Origin: Rhodospirillales bacterium
GTDB lineage: Bacteria > Pseudomonadota > Alphaproteobacteria > Rhodospirillales > Defluviicoccaceae
Length of the DNA stretch: 38,209 bases
Assembly: GCA_025458035.1 (NCBI GenBank)
Contig: JALOTH010000043.1
Coordinates: 1 to 38,209, forward strand
Reading direction: 5' to 3'
A model generated the notes under the pieces. The model had not been told where the DNA came from and did not search any database. It saw only the letters and a program-made list of their open reading frames with translations. The position numbers and the translations under genes were made by a program. This document shows, piece by piece, positions 16,129 to 25,001 of this stretch (within the stretch, counting starts at the first letter, position 1; every line of letters begins with the position of its first letter).

Positions 16129-17025
16129 TCAGGAACCCGCGGCCGGGTCGAAGGTAATCTTGATTCGCTGGGCCGCTTCCTGCGGGGCGACAATCCGCGC
16201 GCGGAACACCGTACTCTCCCCGGCGAGCAGCACTTTGCCGGCCGCGGGGACGGTGACCGATTGCAGAGCCTCGTCGGCGGCGCCGTAGAGCGCTACCTTG
16301 AGCGGCGGCACCGGCAAGGGGCCCGGTGTCGTATTGGTGATGTGGCCGACGACGATGAGCGCCTCCTGTTCGTCCGACCATTCCCGCGACGACGTCACAT
16401 CGGCAATATCAAGGCCGACGCCGACGGCGTCGACGGTCATTCCGAACATCCGATAGACGCCAGCCGATCCTGGCACCGCATCGAGGATGACGCTTCGGCT
16501 CAGCAGAAGGACAATCACCAGCACGACGACGGTTGCGGCGGCAGCACTCAGGGCGACGACCCACCGTGGCGCACGGGGTAGCGACGGCGGCGGCGCGCGC
16601 TCGGGTTCCACCGGCGGTGCCGGCAGGTCGTCCGAGCCCAGCTCGATCTCAAAGTCTTCGGGCTCGCCTGCCACCACCGCGGCCGAGTTTGCCGGCGCCG
16701 CCGGGGCATCAGTTCGGGCGGCTTCATTGCCTCTGTCCGCAGCTGCCGGTGCCGGCGCCCCGCCGTCGACGCTTTCCGGCTTCGCGGCATGGGCGATCGC
16801 CTGCTGGGCGGCCGCCATGGCTTCACCGAAGGACAGATCGGCGATCTCGGAGTGGGCATCGCCGGGCGGCGGTTGCACGCTTGCCGGCGCTGGCGCATCC
16901 GCCCGTCGCGGCAGATGCAACCATTCCCACGCGCAGTGGCCGCACTTCACGGTCCGCGGCGCGTCCCCAAACGCCAAGGCATCCACTTCGTAGCGGGAAT
17001 CGCAGTGTGGGCAGGCGACGATCAT
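16129..17025 (-). CDS. Zinc-ribbon (MJ0042) / DUF3426 membrane protein
   Basis: This 298-residue protein opens with an MJ0042-type zinc ribbon: Cys at 5, 8, 28 and 31 (ACPHC ... KCGHC). An Ala/Pro-rich acidic linker follows (about 45-145), then one transmembrane helix (about 157-176, VVALSAAAATVVVLVIVLLL). The C-terminal domain of DUF3426 type carries IVVGHITNTTPGPLPVPPL. In alphaproteobacteria such genes commonly sit beside ftsEX, ydcF and plsC. Here ydcF and plsC follow divergently and ftsEX is absent. The role is unknown; a cytosolic zinc-binding head on an envelope domain suggests signalling or envelope assembly, which is inferred. Confidence 0.85.
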   Translation of the reverse strand: MIVACPHCDSRYEVDALAFGDAPRTVKCGHCAWEWLHLPRRADAPAPASVQPPPGDAHSEIADLSFGEAMAAAQQAIAHAAKPESVDGGAPAPAAADRGNEAARTDAPAAPANSAAVVAGEPEDFEIELGSDDLPAPPVEPERAPPPSLPRAPRWVVALSAAAATVVVLVIVLLLSRSVILDAVPGSAGVYRMFGMTVDAVGVGLDIADVTSSREWSDEQEALIVVGHITNTTPGPLPVPPLKVALYGAADEALQSVTVPAAGKVLLAGESTVFRARIVAPQEAAQRIKITFDPAAGS

Positions 17026-17146
17026 CGGCGGGTGGTTGTGCAGAGTCGATGAGCCTTATAGGCTTGCGATCGAACCCTGACAAGGTTGCCACGACCGGTT
17101 GCCGGTTTGCCGCGGCGCCGGCGCCGCCCGGGAGATGGGAAGAAGC

Positions 17147-17849
17147 ATGCCGCTGGCGTCGGCCAGTCGATCCGCCACCGTGCGAACGCCATCACGGAGC
17201 CAGCAAGGGCGCCGGCAGCGTCGGCACGTCATGGATGTGGCGGCGGCCCTGTTCATCGCCTGCGCTGTCGCCTGGGCGGTGGGACTGATCGTCTTCATGC
17301 GCGCCATCCCCGAGGCGGTCGAGGATAGCGAAAGCCGCACCGATGCGATCGTCGTGCTGACCGGCGGGGCTGAGCGTCTCGCCACCGGCTTAAAGCTGCT
17401 GGAAGCCGATAAGGCCAGCGCCGTCCTCGTATCCGGGGTCAACCCGCAGGTCGGCGTTCGGGACGTGCTCCGGGCCGCCGGCACTGGCAAGGCCGATGCG
17501 CTGCTCGCCCGCGTGGCAGCGGGGCATGGCGCCCGCGACACGGCGGGCAATGCGGCGGAGGCCGCGCAATGGATGCGGCACCATGGGTTTCGCTCCCTAC
17601 GGCTGGTGACCGCCAGCTATCACATGCCGCGCAGCCGCTTCGAGTTCGCGAGGCTTCGAGTTCGCGAGGGCCTTGCCAGACGTTCGCGTCATCCCTCATC
17701 CGGTGTTCCCGCTGCCGGCGACAAAGCACTTGTGGTGGCGCGACCCGAAGATCCTCGGACTGATCGTTGGTGAGTATAATAAATTTCTAATGAGCGGGCT
17801 GATCTCTGCCGTGGCTTATCTCCATACTCTCGGCAAAGGCTTGGCGTGA
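17147..17849 (+). pseudogene. YdcF-like (DUF218) protein, frameshifted by a 16-base duplication
   Basis: The frame encodes a basic N-terminus, one transmembrane segment (DVAAALFIACAVAWAVGLIVF) and the DUF218 domain. Typical motifs are DAIVVLTGGAERL, VLVSGVNPQVG and VTASYHMPRSRFEF. Immediately after this a 16-base tandem duplication (17637-17668) shifts the frame, which then runs to an unrelated stop at 17773. Removing one copy restores the family C-terminus: LPDVRVIPHPVFPLP, then WWRDPKILGLIVGEYNKF, ending at the TGA of 17847-17849. That TGA overlaps the GTG of plsC (GTGA), as expected for an intact ydcF-plsC pair. The start at 17147 has GGGAAGAAGC before it; ATG at 17231 is the alternative. 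DUF218 proteins act on envelope lipids or glycans, with poorly known substrates. A sequencing error cannot be excluded. Confidence 0.85.
17637..17668 (+). repeat. 16-base perfect tandem duplication inside ydcF
   Basis: Two identical copies of GCTTCGAGTTCGCGAG lie end to end, 17637-17652 and 17653-17668. Sixteen is not a multiple of three, so the second copy breaks the ydcF reading frame. The conserved protein sequence continues in frame only if one copy is removed. Confidence 0.97.
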
Positions 17850-18619
17850 TCTGGTTGCGCTCCGTGCTGTTCGCGGCTCTGGCGCTGGCTTGGTCGGCGA
17901 TCCTGGGGCTGCTCTACCTGCCGCTGCTGGCGTTGCCGCGACGCCATATGCAGGCGGCGGCGCGCTTTTGGATCCGCGGCATCCTGTTGCTGCTGGCGGT
18001 CGTTTGCCGCTTGCGCCACCGGGTCCTCGGCGCCGAGAACCTGCCGGCAGGTCCGTCGCTGGTTGCCGCCAAGCATCAGTCCGCGTGGGATACGCTTATT
18101 TTCCACCTGCTTTGCCGTGATCCCGTCTATGTCATGAAAAAGGAATTGCTGGCGGTACCGGTATTTGGCTGGTACCTGGCGGCAGCCGGCAATATCGCCG
18201 TCGACCGCCGAGGTGGCTTTCGCGCGATCAAGGCGTTGACCCCCGCGGTCGAACGCCGGCTCGCCGAGGGCGCGCAGATCATCATTTTCCCTGAGGGCAC
18301 GCGCACGTCGCCGGGCGAGCGCCGCCCCTACCATCCGGGAATCGCCGCGCTGGCGTCCCATGCTGCCGCGCCGGTCGTGCCCGTCGCCCTGAACTCGGGC
18401 CTGTTCTGGGGGCGCAAGCATCTGCGCAAGCTACCGGGCACGATCACGGTGCAGATCCTGCCGCCGTTGAAAGCCGGCCTTGACCGCCGGGTACTGATGG
18501 CTGAGTTGACCGCCCACATCGACACGGCCAGCGCGGAACTGTGCGCGGCGGCCGGCGGCGGGCATGACGGAAGCGAGATGGCGGCGACCCGATTGCGCCG
18601 CGATGCCCCGCTGTGCTAG
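17846..18619 (+). CDS. plsC: 1-acylglycerol-3-phosphate acyltransferase
   Basis: PlsC adds the second acyl chain to lysophosphatidic acid to give phosphatidic acid at the inner membrane. This 257-residue protein has N-terminal hydrophobic segments (about 5-30 and 43-54). The acyltransferase motif is KHQSAWDT (H77 and D82 of HX4D), and the phosphate-binding FPEGTR lies at 148-153. A further block, PVVPVALNSGLFWG, is also conserved. The start is GTG at 17846, overlapping the stop of the original ydcF frame, so translation was probably coupled. The ydcF frameshift may reduce plsC expression. The C-terminal 25 residues are low-complexity. Confidence 0.93.
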   Translation: MIWLRSVLFAALALAWSAILGLLYLPLLALPRRHMQAAARFWIRGILLLLAVVCRLRHRVLGAENLPAGPSLVAAKHQSAWDTLIFHLLCRDPVYVMKKELLAVPVFGWYLAAAGNIAVDRRGGFRAIKALTPAVERRLAEGAQIIIFPEGTRTSPGERRPYHPGIAALASHAAAPVVPVALNSGLFWGRKHLRKLPGTITVQILPPLKAGLDRRVLMAELTAHIDTASAELCAAAGGGHDGSEMAATRLRRDAPLC

Positions 18620-18713
18620 GAACATAACGAAAACACGAAAGGGGCTTGCGACAGACGCAGTTCGCACCGCCGAGAGCGGTGGCGCACCCCGAGGGCCGAG
18701 AGACTCGCTGACG

Positions 18714-21047
18714 ATGAACATTTCCCCGGTCTCCCAGCAGGTCTGGGACATGAAGTACCGCTTGAAGAGCAGCGATGGTCAGGTCGTCGACGGCACCATC
18801 GCCGATACTTGGCGGCGGGTCGCACGCCATCTGGCGGCGGCCGAGGCCGAGCCCGATCGCTTCGAGACGCGTTTTTTTGAAGCCATGGAGGACTTTCGCT
18901 TCCTGCCGGCGGGACGCATCCTTTCGGGCGCCGGCTCGGGACGGCGGGTGACGCTGTTCAACTGTTTCGTCATGGGCACGATCCCCGACGACATGAGTGG
19001 CATTTTCGAGCACCTAAAGCAGGCCGCGCTCACCATGCAGCAGGGTGGTGGCATCGGTTACGATTTCTCGACGCTGCGGCCCAAGGGAGCGCCGGTCAAA
19101 GGGGTGGGCGCCGATGCGTCGGGCCCGCTGTCATTCATGGACGTCTGGGATGCCATGTGCCGGACGATCATGAGCGCCGGTTCGCGGCGGGGAGCGATGA
19201 TGGCGGTGATGCGCTGCGATCATCCGGATATCGAGGCCCTCATCGACGCCAAGCGCGAACCCGGCCGGCTACGCATGTTCAACCTGTCCGTCCTCGTCAC
19301 CGACGCCTTCATGCGCGCGGTCAAGGAGGACGCGGCGTGGGAACTGACCTTCGGCGGCGTCGTCTACAAAAGCATCAAGGCGCGCGAACTGTGGGACAAG
19401 ATCATGCGCGCGACCTACGCCTACGCCGAGCCGGGGGTGATCTTCATCGACCGAATCAACCAGCGTAACAACCTGTGGTACTGTGAGACGATACACGCCA
19501 CTAATCCATGTGGCGAGCAGCCCTTGCCGGCCTACGGCACCTGCCTGCTGGGTTCCGTTAACCTCGCCCGCCTGATCAAGCGGCCCTTCGCCGACGATGC
19601 CGTGCTTGACGAGGACCGGCTCGCCGAACTCACGGCGACGGCGGTGCGGATGATGGACAACGTGATCGAGGTCTCCCGCTATCCGCTGCCCGAACAGGAG
19701 GCGGAAGCGCGGGCCAAGCGGCGCATCGGCCTTGGCATCACCGGGCTTGCCGATGCGCTGATCCTGTGCGGTGCCCGCTACGGCGGCCGCGAGGCGGTGG
19801 CACTGACGGAGCGCTGGCTGGCGACGTTGCGCCGCGCGGCTTACCTCGCCTCCGCTGAGTTGGCCGCGGAGAAGGGTGCGTTCCCGCTGTTCGATGCGGA
19901 CAGTTACTTGGCCGGGGAGACGGTGCGCGAACTGGACGAGGATGTGCGGGCGGCGATCACCCGCCACGGCATCCGCAACGCCCTCCTCACTTCGGTGGCG
20001 CCGACGGGGACGATCTCGCTGTTCGCCGATAACGTTTCCTCCGGCCTCGAACCGGTGTTCAGCTTCCGCTATGTCCGCCACATGCTGATGCCGGACGGCT
20101 CGCGCCGTGAGGAGGAGGTCTGCGACTACGCCTATCGCCTGTACCGGCGGCTGAAGGGCGAGGATGCACCGCTGACCGACGCCTTCGTCGATGCGCAGGA
20201 ACTGCGGCCGTTGGATCACCTGGTGATGCAGGCGGCGGTGCAGAAGTACATCGACAGTTCCATCTCGAAAACCATCAACTGCCCGGAAAGCATCACCTTC
20301 GACGACTTCAAGGACATCTACGCGCAAGCCTATGAGCTCGGCTGCAAGGGCTGCACCACCTACCGGCCCAACGACGTCACCGGCGCCGTCCTTGAGGTCA
20401 AGGACGATGGCAGACCAACGCCGGCGGCGCAGCAGCAGGGCGAACTGCCCTTCACGCCGCCGCGTACGGCGGAGGCAAAACCGCGCGACCTCGGTGATTC
20501 CGGCGCCATCGTGCAGATGTTCCGGCCCCTCGATCGGCCGGAGGCGCTACCCGGGCAGACGTACAAGGTGCGCTGGCCGGAGAGCGACCATGCCCTCTAC
20601 ATCACCTTGAACGATATCATCCAGGACGGGCGGCGGCGGCCGTTCGAGGTATTCATCAACTCGAAGAACATGGAGCACTACGCCTGGACGGTGGCGCTGA
20701 CGCGGATGATTTCGGCGGTGTTCCGGCGCGGTGGCGACGTCTCGTTCGTCGTCGATGAGCTGAAGGCCGTGTTCGATCCGCGCGGCGGCCAGTGGGTCGG
20801 CGGCCGCTATGTGCCGAGCCTGCTTGCCGCCATCGGCGAGGTGATCGAAAAGCACATGATCGCTATCGGGTTCATCGCCGAGAAGGGCAGCGGCGCGATG
20901 CCGGTCCCGGGCGATCCCTCGCGCAAGGTGGTGACGATGGGCGGCGATGCGCGCTTTCGCCAGTGCCCGAAGTGCGGCTCGCTGGCGCTGATCCGGCAAG
21001 AGGGTTGCGATACCTGCACCAGCTGCGATTATTCGAAATGCGGCTAG
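18714..21047 (+). CDS. nrdJ: Ribonucleotide reductase, class II (adenosylcobalamin-dependent)
   Basis: This 777-residue protein reduces ribonucleotides to deoxyribonucleotides using adenosylcobalamin, with or without oxygen. The catalytic motif NPCGE (264-268) holds the thiyl-radical Cys266 and Glu268. The redox pair is Cys84 (LFNCFVMG) with Cys277 (YGTCLLGSVNL). Phosphate binding is at SVAPTGTISLFADN. A C-terminal Cys-rich tail (CPKCG ... CDTCTSCDYSKCG) matches the zinc/thiol-exchange arm of NrdJ proteins. The frame is open upstream into plsC, but ATG 18714 gives the usual N-terminus. It is 15 bases upstream of the methyltransferase gene. I see no cobalamin riboswitch or NrdR boxes in the 94 bases upstream. 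Confidence 0.94.
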   Translation: MNISPVSQQVWDMKYRLKSSDGQVVDGTIADTWRRVARHLAAAEAEPDRFETRFFEAMEDFRFLPAGRILSGAGSGRRVTLFNCFVMGTIPDDMSGIFEHLKQAALTMQQGGGIGYDFSTLRPKGAPVKGVGADASGPLSFMDVWDAMCRTIMSAGSRRGAMMAVMRCDHPDIEALIDAKREPGRLRMFNLSVLVTDAFMRAVKEDAAWELTFGGVVYKSIKARELWDKIMRATYAYAEPGVIFIDRINQRNNLWYCETIHATNPCGEQPLPAYGTCLLGSVNLARLIKRPFADDAVLDEDRLAELTATAVRMMDNVIEVSRYPLPEQEAEARAKRRIGLGITGLADALILCGARYGGREAVALTERWLATLRRAAYLASAELAAEKGAFPLFDADSYLAGETVRELDEDVRAAITRHGIRNALLTSVAPTGTISLFADNVSSGLEPVFSFRYVRHMLMPDGSRREEEVCDYAYRLYRRLKGEDAPLTDAFVDAQELRPLDHLVMQAAVQKYIDSSISKTINCPESITFDDFKDIYAQAYELGCKGCTTYRPNDVTGAVLEVKDDGRPTPAAQQQGELPFTPPRTAEAKPRDLGDSGAIVQMFRPLDRPEALPGQTYKVRWPESDHALYITLNDIIQDGRRRPFEVFINSKNMEHYAWTVALTRMISAVFRRGGDVSFVVDELKAVFDPRGGQWVGGRYVPSLLAAIGEVIEKHMIAIGFIAEKGSGAMPVPGDPSRKVVTMGGDARFRQCPKCGSLALIRQEGCDTCTSCDYSKCG

Positions 21048-21062
21048 GGGGCGCTGTCGGCG

Positions 21063-22667
21063 ATGGGCAATCACCTCTACTACGGCGATAACCTTGAGGT
21101 GCTGCAGCGATCGATCGCCGCCGAGAGCGTCGACCTGATCTATCTCGACCCGCCGTTCAACAGCAACGCCACCTACAACGTGCTGTTCAAGGCGCCGGGC
21201 GGCCAGCAGTCACAAGCACAGATCGAGGCGTTCGAGGACACCTGGCACTGGAACGAGACGGCGGAGCAGGCCTTCGACGAAGTGATGGCGAGCGGAAATT
21301 CCGATGCGGCGGAGATGCTGCGGGCGCTGCGCGCCTTCCTCGGCATCAACGACATGATGGCCTACCTGACGATGATGGCGGTGCGGCTGATCGAACTGCA
21401 CCGGGTGCTCAAACCGACGGGCAGCCTTTATCTGCACTGCGATCCCACCGCCAGCCATTACCTCAAAATTGTCCTGGATGCAGTGTTCGGTGTCCGTAAC
21501 TTCCTCAACGAAATCATCTGGCAGCGGACGAGTGCGCACTCCAGCGCGCATCGCTACGGGCCGATTCACGACGTGATATTCTATTACGCGAAATCAGATG
21601 ATTATTGTTGGACGGGGGCAACGCAGCCCTACAACCAGGATTACATCGAGGCGTTCTTCGTTCACCAGGACGCTGACGGCCGTCGCTGGCAGCGGGCCGA
21701 TCTGACCGGCGCCGGGGTTCGAAAGGGGGATTCGGGCAAGCCGTGGCGCGGCATCGACGTGACGGCGAAGAAGCGGCATTGGGCGGTTCCCCATGACGAG
21801 CTTGATCGGCTGGACGCCCTCGGCCGGCTACACTGGCCGGCGCGGGAAGGCGGCGTTCCTCAAAGAAAACGATACATCGACGAACTGCCCGGAATGCCTT
21901 TGCAGGACGTGATCACCGACATCAAACCGATCCATAACATCTCCAGAGAGCGCCTTGGCTATCCGACGCAGAAGCCGGTGGCGCTGTTGGAGCGGATCGT
22001 TGCCGCGTCGAGCAGCCCGGGCGATGTCGTCCTCGATCCCTTCTGCGGCTGCGGCACCACCATCCACGCGGCGGAAAAGCTCGGCCGCCGCTGGATCGGC
22101 ATCGACGTCACCCACCTTGCCATCTCGCTGATCGAAAACCGCCTCAACGACGCCTTCCCCGGCATCGAATACGAGGTGCACGGCACGCCGAAAGACCTCG
22201 ACGGCGCCCGCGCGCTGGCGGCGCGCGATAAGTATCAGTTTCAGTGGTGGGCGGTCTCGCTGGTCAAGGCGGTGCCCTACCGTGGTCAGAAGAAGGGCGC
22301 GGACGGCGGCGTCGATGGCCTGATCTGCTTCAAGCCCGACGGCAGGACGACGGAAAGGGCGATCGTCTCGGTGAAGGGCGGTGCCGGCGTCGGCGTCGCC
22401 GTGATCCGCGAACTGATGTCCGTCGTCGAACAGCAGAACGCGAAAATCGGCCTCCTCATCTCGCTGGCCGAACCGACGCCGGCGATGCGCAGCGAAGCCG
22501 CCGCGGCGGGAGCCTATACGACTGATTTCGGCAGCTATCCGAAGATCCAGATATTGACGATCGGCGAGCTGCTTGCGGGTTTCAGGCCGCAGATCCCGCT
22601 GGTTGACACGGCGGCTTTCCGTAAGGCGCTGCGGGAGGAGGGCGTACAATTCCAGATGAACCTTTAG
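21063..22667 (+). CDS. DNA methyltransferase (beta class) with nuclease-like C-terminal domain
   Basis: This 534-residue protein has the N6-adenine/N4-cytosine methyltransferase core in beta order: catalytic motif IV DPPF (29-32) first, target-recognition region in the middle (about 150-295), TQKP (302-305), then the AdoMet motif DPFCGCGTT (325-333). After about residue 385 a second domain follows: [19 protein letters not shown], then [10 protein letters not shown], and AIVSVKGG. The D418 ... S436-V-K438 spacing resembles a PD-(D/E)XK nuclease with Ser in place of the usual acid. No separate restriction gene is adjacent. It may be an orphan methyltransferase or a combined restriction-modification protein. 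It lies between nrdJ and the HD/ArgB frame, all co-directional. The methylase call is firm; the nuclease role is inferred. Confidence 0.88.
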   Translation: MGNHLYYGDNLEVLQRSIAAESVDLIYLDPPFNSNATYNVLFKAPGGQQSQAQIEAFEDTWHWNETAEQAFDEVMASGNSDAAEMLRALRAFLGINDMMAYLTMMAVRLIELHRVLKPTGSLYLHCDPTASHYLKIVLDAVFGVRNFLNEIIWQRTSAHSSAHRYGPIHDVIFYYAKSDDYCWTGATQPYNQDYIEAFFVHQDADGRRWQRADLTGAGVRKGDSGKPWRGIDVTAKKRHWAVPHDELDRLDALGRLHWPAREGGVPQRKRYIDELPGMPLQDVITDIKPIHNISRERLGYPTQKPVALLERIVAASSSPGDVVLDPFCGCGTTIHAAEKLGRRWIGIDVTHLAISLIENRLNDAFPGIEYEVHGTPKDLDGARALAARDKYQFQWWAVSLVKAVPYRGQKKGADGGVDGLICFKPDGRTTERAIVSVKGGAGVGVAVIRELMSVVEQQNAKIGLLISLAEPTPAMRSEAAAAGAYTTDFGSYPKIQILTIGELLAGFRPQIPLVDTAAFRKALREEGVQFQMNL

Positions 22668-22714
22668 CTTGCGGCAATCAGGCTTCGCCGCCGCTCCTCC
22701 TGCTGACCCGCGCC

Positions 22715-24199
22715 TTGCATTTTGCCGCCCGCAAGCACGTCGACCAACGGCGCAAAGGCGCGCGCGCCGAGCCCTATCTCAATCACCTCGCTGAGGTCGC
22801 TGGGCTGCTCGCCGAGGCAACGGCAGGCGCCGATCCCGAACTCATCGTTGCCGGCATCCTGCACGACGCGATCGAGGATACCGACGCCACAAAAGAGGAG
22901 ATCGCCAGGCAGTTCGGCGATGGTGTCGCCGCCCTCGTTGCCGAGGTGACCGACGACAAGCGTCTGCCGAAAGCCGAACGCAAACGCCGGCAAGTCGAAC
23001 GAGCACCGCTCGCCACGGCGCGCGCCAAGCAGCTCAAGCTGGCCGACAAGATTTCGAACCTCGAAGCGCTCCGCCTCAGCCCGCCCGCCGATTGGGCGCC
23101 CGACCGCTGCCGGGACTACGTGCGCTGGGCGGTCGACGTGGCCGCCGGCTGCGTCGGCGTCGATCCGTGGCTGGATGCCCGCTTCGAGACGGCGCGCATG
23201 GCCGCCGAGGCTGCGGTCGCCGCCCCCGGCCGTGGCGAGGGCATGATTTTGCGCTGGCATTCGGCGGCGCGCCCGGGTAATCCCGCCGTCATGAACGAAG
23301 ATCGGCTAAAGTCCCGCGCGGAGTGGCTGGAGCAGGCGCGCGTCCTCGTCGAGGCCCTGCCCTATATGCGCCGATACTCCGGTGCGACGTTCGTCATCAA
23401 GTACGGCGGCCACGCCATGGGCGACGGTGAGCGCGCTCGCGAGTTCGCCCGCGATATCGTGCTGCTGCGGCAGGTTGGCGTGAACCCGGTGGTGGTCCAT
23501 GGCGGCGGGCCGCAGATTGGCCGCATGCTGGAGCGGCTGAAGATCAAGAGCGAGTTCGTCGACGGCCTGCGTGTCACCGACAAGGACACCGTCGACGTCG
23601 TCGAGATGGTGCTCGCCGGCTCGATCAATAAGGAGATCGTCGCCGCCATCAATGCCGCCGGCGGCTTTGCCGTCGGCCTGTCGGGCAAGGATGGCAACCT
23701 GATGCGGGCGCAGCGGCTGCGGCGGACCAAGCGTGACCCTGGCTCCAACATCGAGCGGATCCTCGACCTTGGCCTCGTCGGCGAGCCTTCGGAGATCAAC
23801 CCGCACATCCTCGACTTCTATGAACGCTCCGACATTACGCCGGTCATCGCGCCGATCGGCGTCGGCCCCGCCGGGGAAACGCTCAACGTCAACGCCGACA
23901 CGGCGGCAGGCGCCATCGCCGCGGCGATCGGCGCGCAGCGGTTGATCCTGCTCACCGATGTCGACGGGGTGCTCGACGCCAAGGGAGAGCTGGTCGCCGA
24001 AATGACCGCCGCCGATGCCCGCCGCCTGATCGCCGAAGGGGTCATCACCGGCGGCATGATCCCGAAGATCGAAACCTGCCTCGAAGCGGTCGACCGCGGC
24101 GTCGAGGGTGCGGTTATCGTCGATGGCCGCGTGCCGCATGTGCTGCTGCTGGAGTTGTTCACCGAGCATGGCGCGGGAACACTGGTCAAAGCCAGCTGA
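22715..24199 (+). CDS. argB: HD hydrolase (MESH1/SpoT-like) domain in one frame with acetylglutamate kinase
   Basis: One uninterrupted frame of 494 residues joins two enzymes. Residues 1-165 are a metal-dependent HD hydrolase of the SpoT/MESH1 type: [10 protein letters not shown], then H24 (YLNH), H50-D51 with E54-D55 (LHDAIEDT), and D111 (KLADKISN). These spacings match the metal site of MESH1, which hydrolyses ppGpp or NADPH. A linker of about 27 residues follows. Residues 193-494 are a complete N-acetylglutamate kinase for arginine synthesis ([29 protein letters not shown]). A normal ArgB start exists at the ATG of 23291 (another ATG is at 23243), but its ribosome-binding site is weak. So either a fusion protein or two overlapping products is made. 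The HD start is uncertain: TTG 22715 or a rare codon upstream, since domain-like LLTRAL lies before it. Confidence 0.85.
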   Translation: MHFAARKHVDQRRKGARAEPYLNHLAEVAGLLAEATAGADPELIVAGILHDAIEDTDATKEEIARQFGDGVAALVAEVTDDKRLPKAERKRRQVERAPLATARAKQLKLADKISNLEALRLSPPADWAPDRCRDYVRWAVDVAAGCVGVDPWLDARFETARMAAEAAVAAPGRGEGMILRWHSAARPGNPAVMNEDRLKSRAEWLEQARVLVEALPYMRRYSGATFVIKYGGHAMGDGERAREFARDIVLLRQVGVNPVVVHGGGPQIGRMLERLKIKSEFVDGLRVTDKDTVDVVEMVLAGSINKEIVAAINAAGGFAVGLSGKDGNLMRAQRLRRTKRDPGSNIERILDLGLVGEPSEINPHILDFYERSDITPVIAPIGVGPAGETLNVNADTAAGAIAAAIGAQRLILLTDVDGVLDAKGELVAEMTAADARRLIAEGVITGGMIPKIETCLEAVDRGVEGAVIVDGRVPHVLLLELFTEHGAGTLVKAS

Positions 24200-24221
24200 A
24201 CCGCGCGTGGGCAACCCGTTG

Positions 24222-24902
24222 ATGCCCCACAGGCTGCCGCGCCTCATGGATGCCGAGGTCTGGCTGTTCGATCTCGACAACACGCTCTATCCGCCGCACG
24301 TCAACATGTTCGCCGAGATCGACGATCGCATGCGCGGCTTCATCGCCGAGTATCTGGGTCTGCCGCCGGATGAGGCATTCGCCCTGCAAAAACGCTATTT
24401 CCGCGAATTCGGCACCAGCCTGCGCGGTCTGATGGAGCACCACGGGGTCGATCCGGCATCGTTTCTGGCTCATGTTCATGACATCGACGTCACGCTGCTC
24501 GACGCCGATCCCCTGCTCGAAGCCGCGCTGGCGCGGCTGCCGGGCCGCAAGATCGTGTTCACCAACGCCTCGACCCGCCATGCCGAGCGGGTGATCGAGC
24601 GTCTCGGCATCGGCCACCACTTCGAAGCGATTTTCGATATCGTCGATGCCGGCTACCGGCCCAAGCCCGAACCGGATGCTTATCACCAGATCGTTGCCCG
24701 CCATCGTGTCAAACCGGCCGCCACCGTCATGGTGGAGGACATGGCGCGCAACCTGAAGCCGGCGGCAGCGCTGGGGATGACGACCGTATGGATCCGCAAC
24801 GCCACCGAACACGGCCTCGTCGATGCGGACGGTGATCACATCCATCACGCCATCGACGAGCTGGTCGTCTGGCTTGAAAGTATCATCGCCGACGCGTCGT
24901 AA
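24222..24902 (+). CDS. HAD-family pyrimidine 5'-nucleotidase
   Basis: This 226-residue HAD phosphatase carries motif I WLFDLDNTLYPP (nucleophile Asp in DLDNT), motif II VFTNAS, and motif III/IV Lys and Asp residues in the YRPKPEPDAY and VMVEDMARNL regions. The pattern fits the SDT1/pyrimidine 5'-nucleotidase subgroup, which dephosphorylates UMP/CMP or similar. It starts 22 bases after argB; an alternative ATG at 24246 would shorten it by eight residues. A nucleotidase of this type next to argB and upstream of dapD is a common alphaproteobacterial arrangement. The physiological substrate is not set by sequence. Confidence 0.88.
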   Translation: MPHRLPRLMDAEVWLFDLDNTLYPPHVNMFAEIDDRMRGFIAEYLGLPPDEAFALQKRYFREFGTSLRGLMEHHGVDPASFLAHVHDIDVTLLDADPLLEAALARLPGRKIVFTNASTRHAERVIERLGIGHHFEAIFDIVDAGYRPKPEPDAYHQIVARHRVKPAATVMVEDMARNLKPAAALGMTTVWIRNATEHGLVDADGDHIHHAIDELVVWLESIIADAS

Positions 24903-25001
24903 CCCGCCGACGGGCACGCACGTCCCGTTGACAGGGGAGCGCGGCTCGCCCATCGTCCCGCCGCCATCGCCACCGGAACCACAACCGAGCACACCGCCGC
25001 C

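Noticed and set aside
17653-17773. The shifted frame as a genuine YdcF C-terminus
   Set aside because: After the duplication the sequence (ARRSRHPSSGVPAAGD...) loses all family similarity, while the other frame continues with the expected block and ends on the plsC start.
18620-18713. Possible cobalamin riboswitch upstream of nrdJ
   Set aside because: A stretch (GGCCGAGAGACTCGC) resembles a B12 box at about 10 of 16 positions, but the other conserved blocks are missing and the space is too short.
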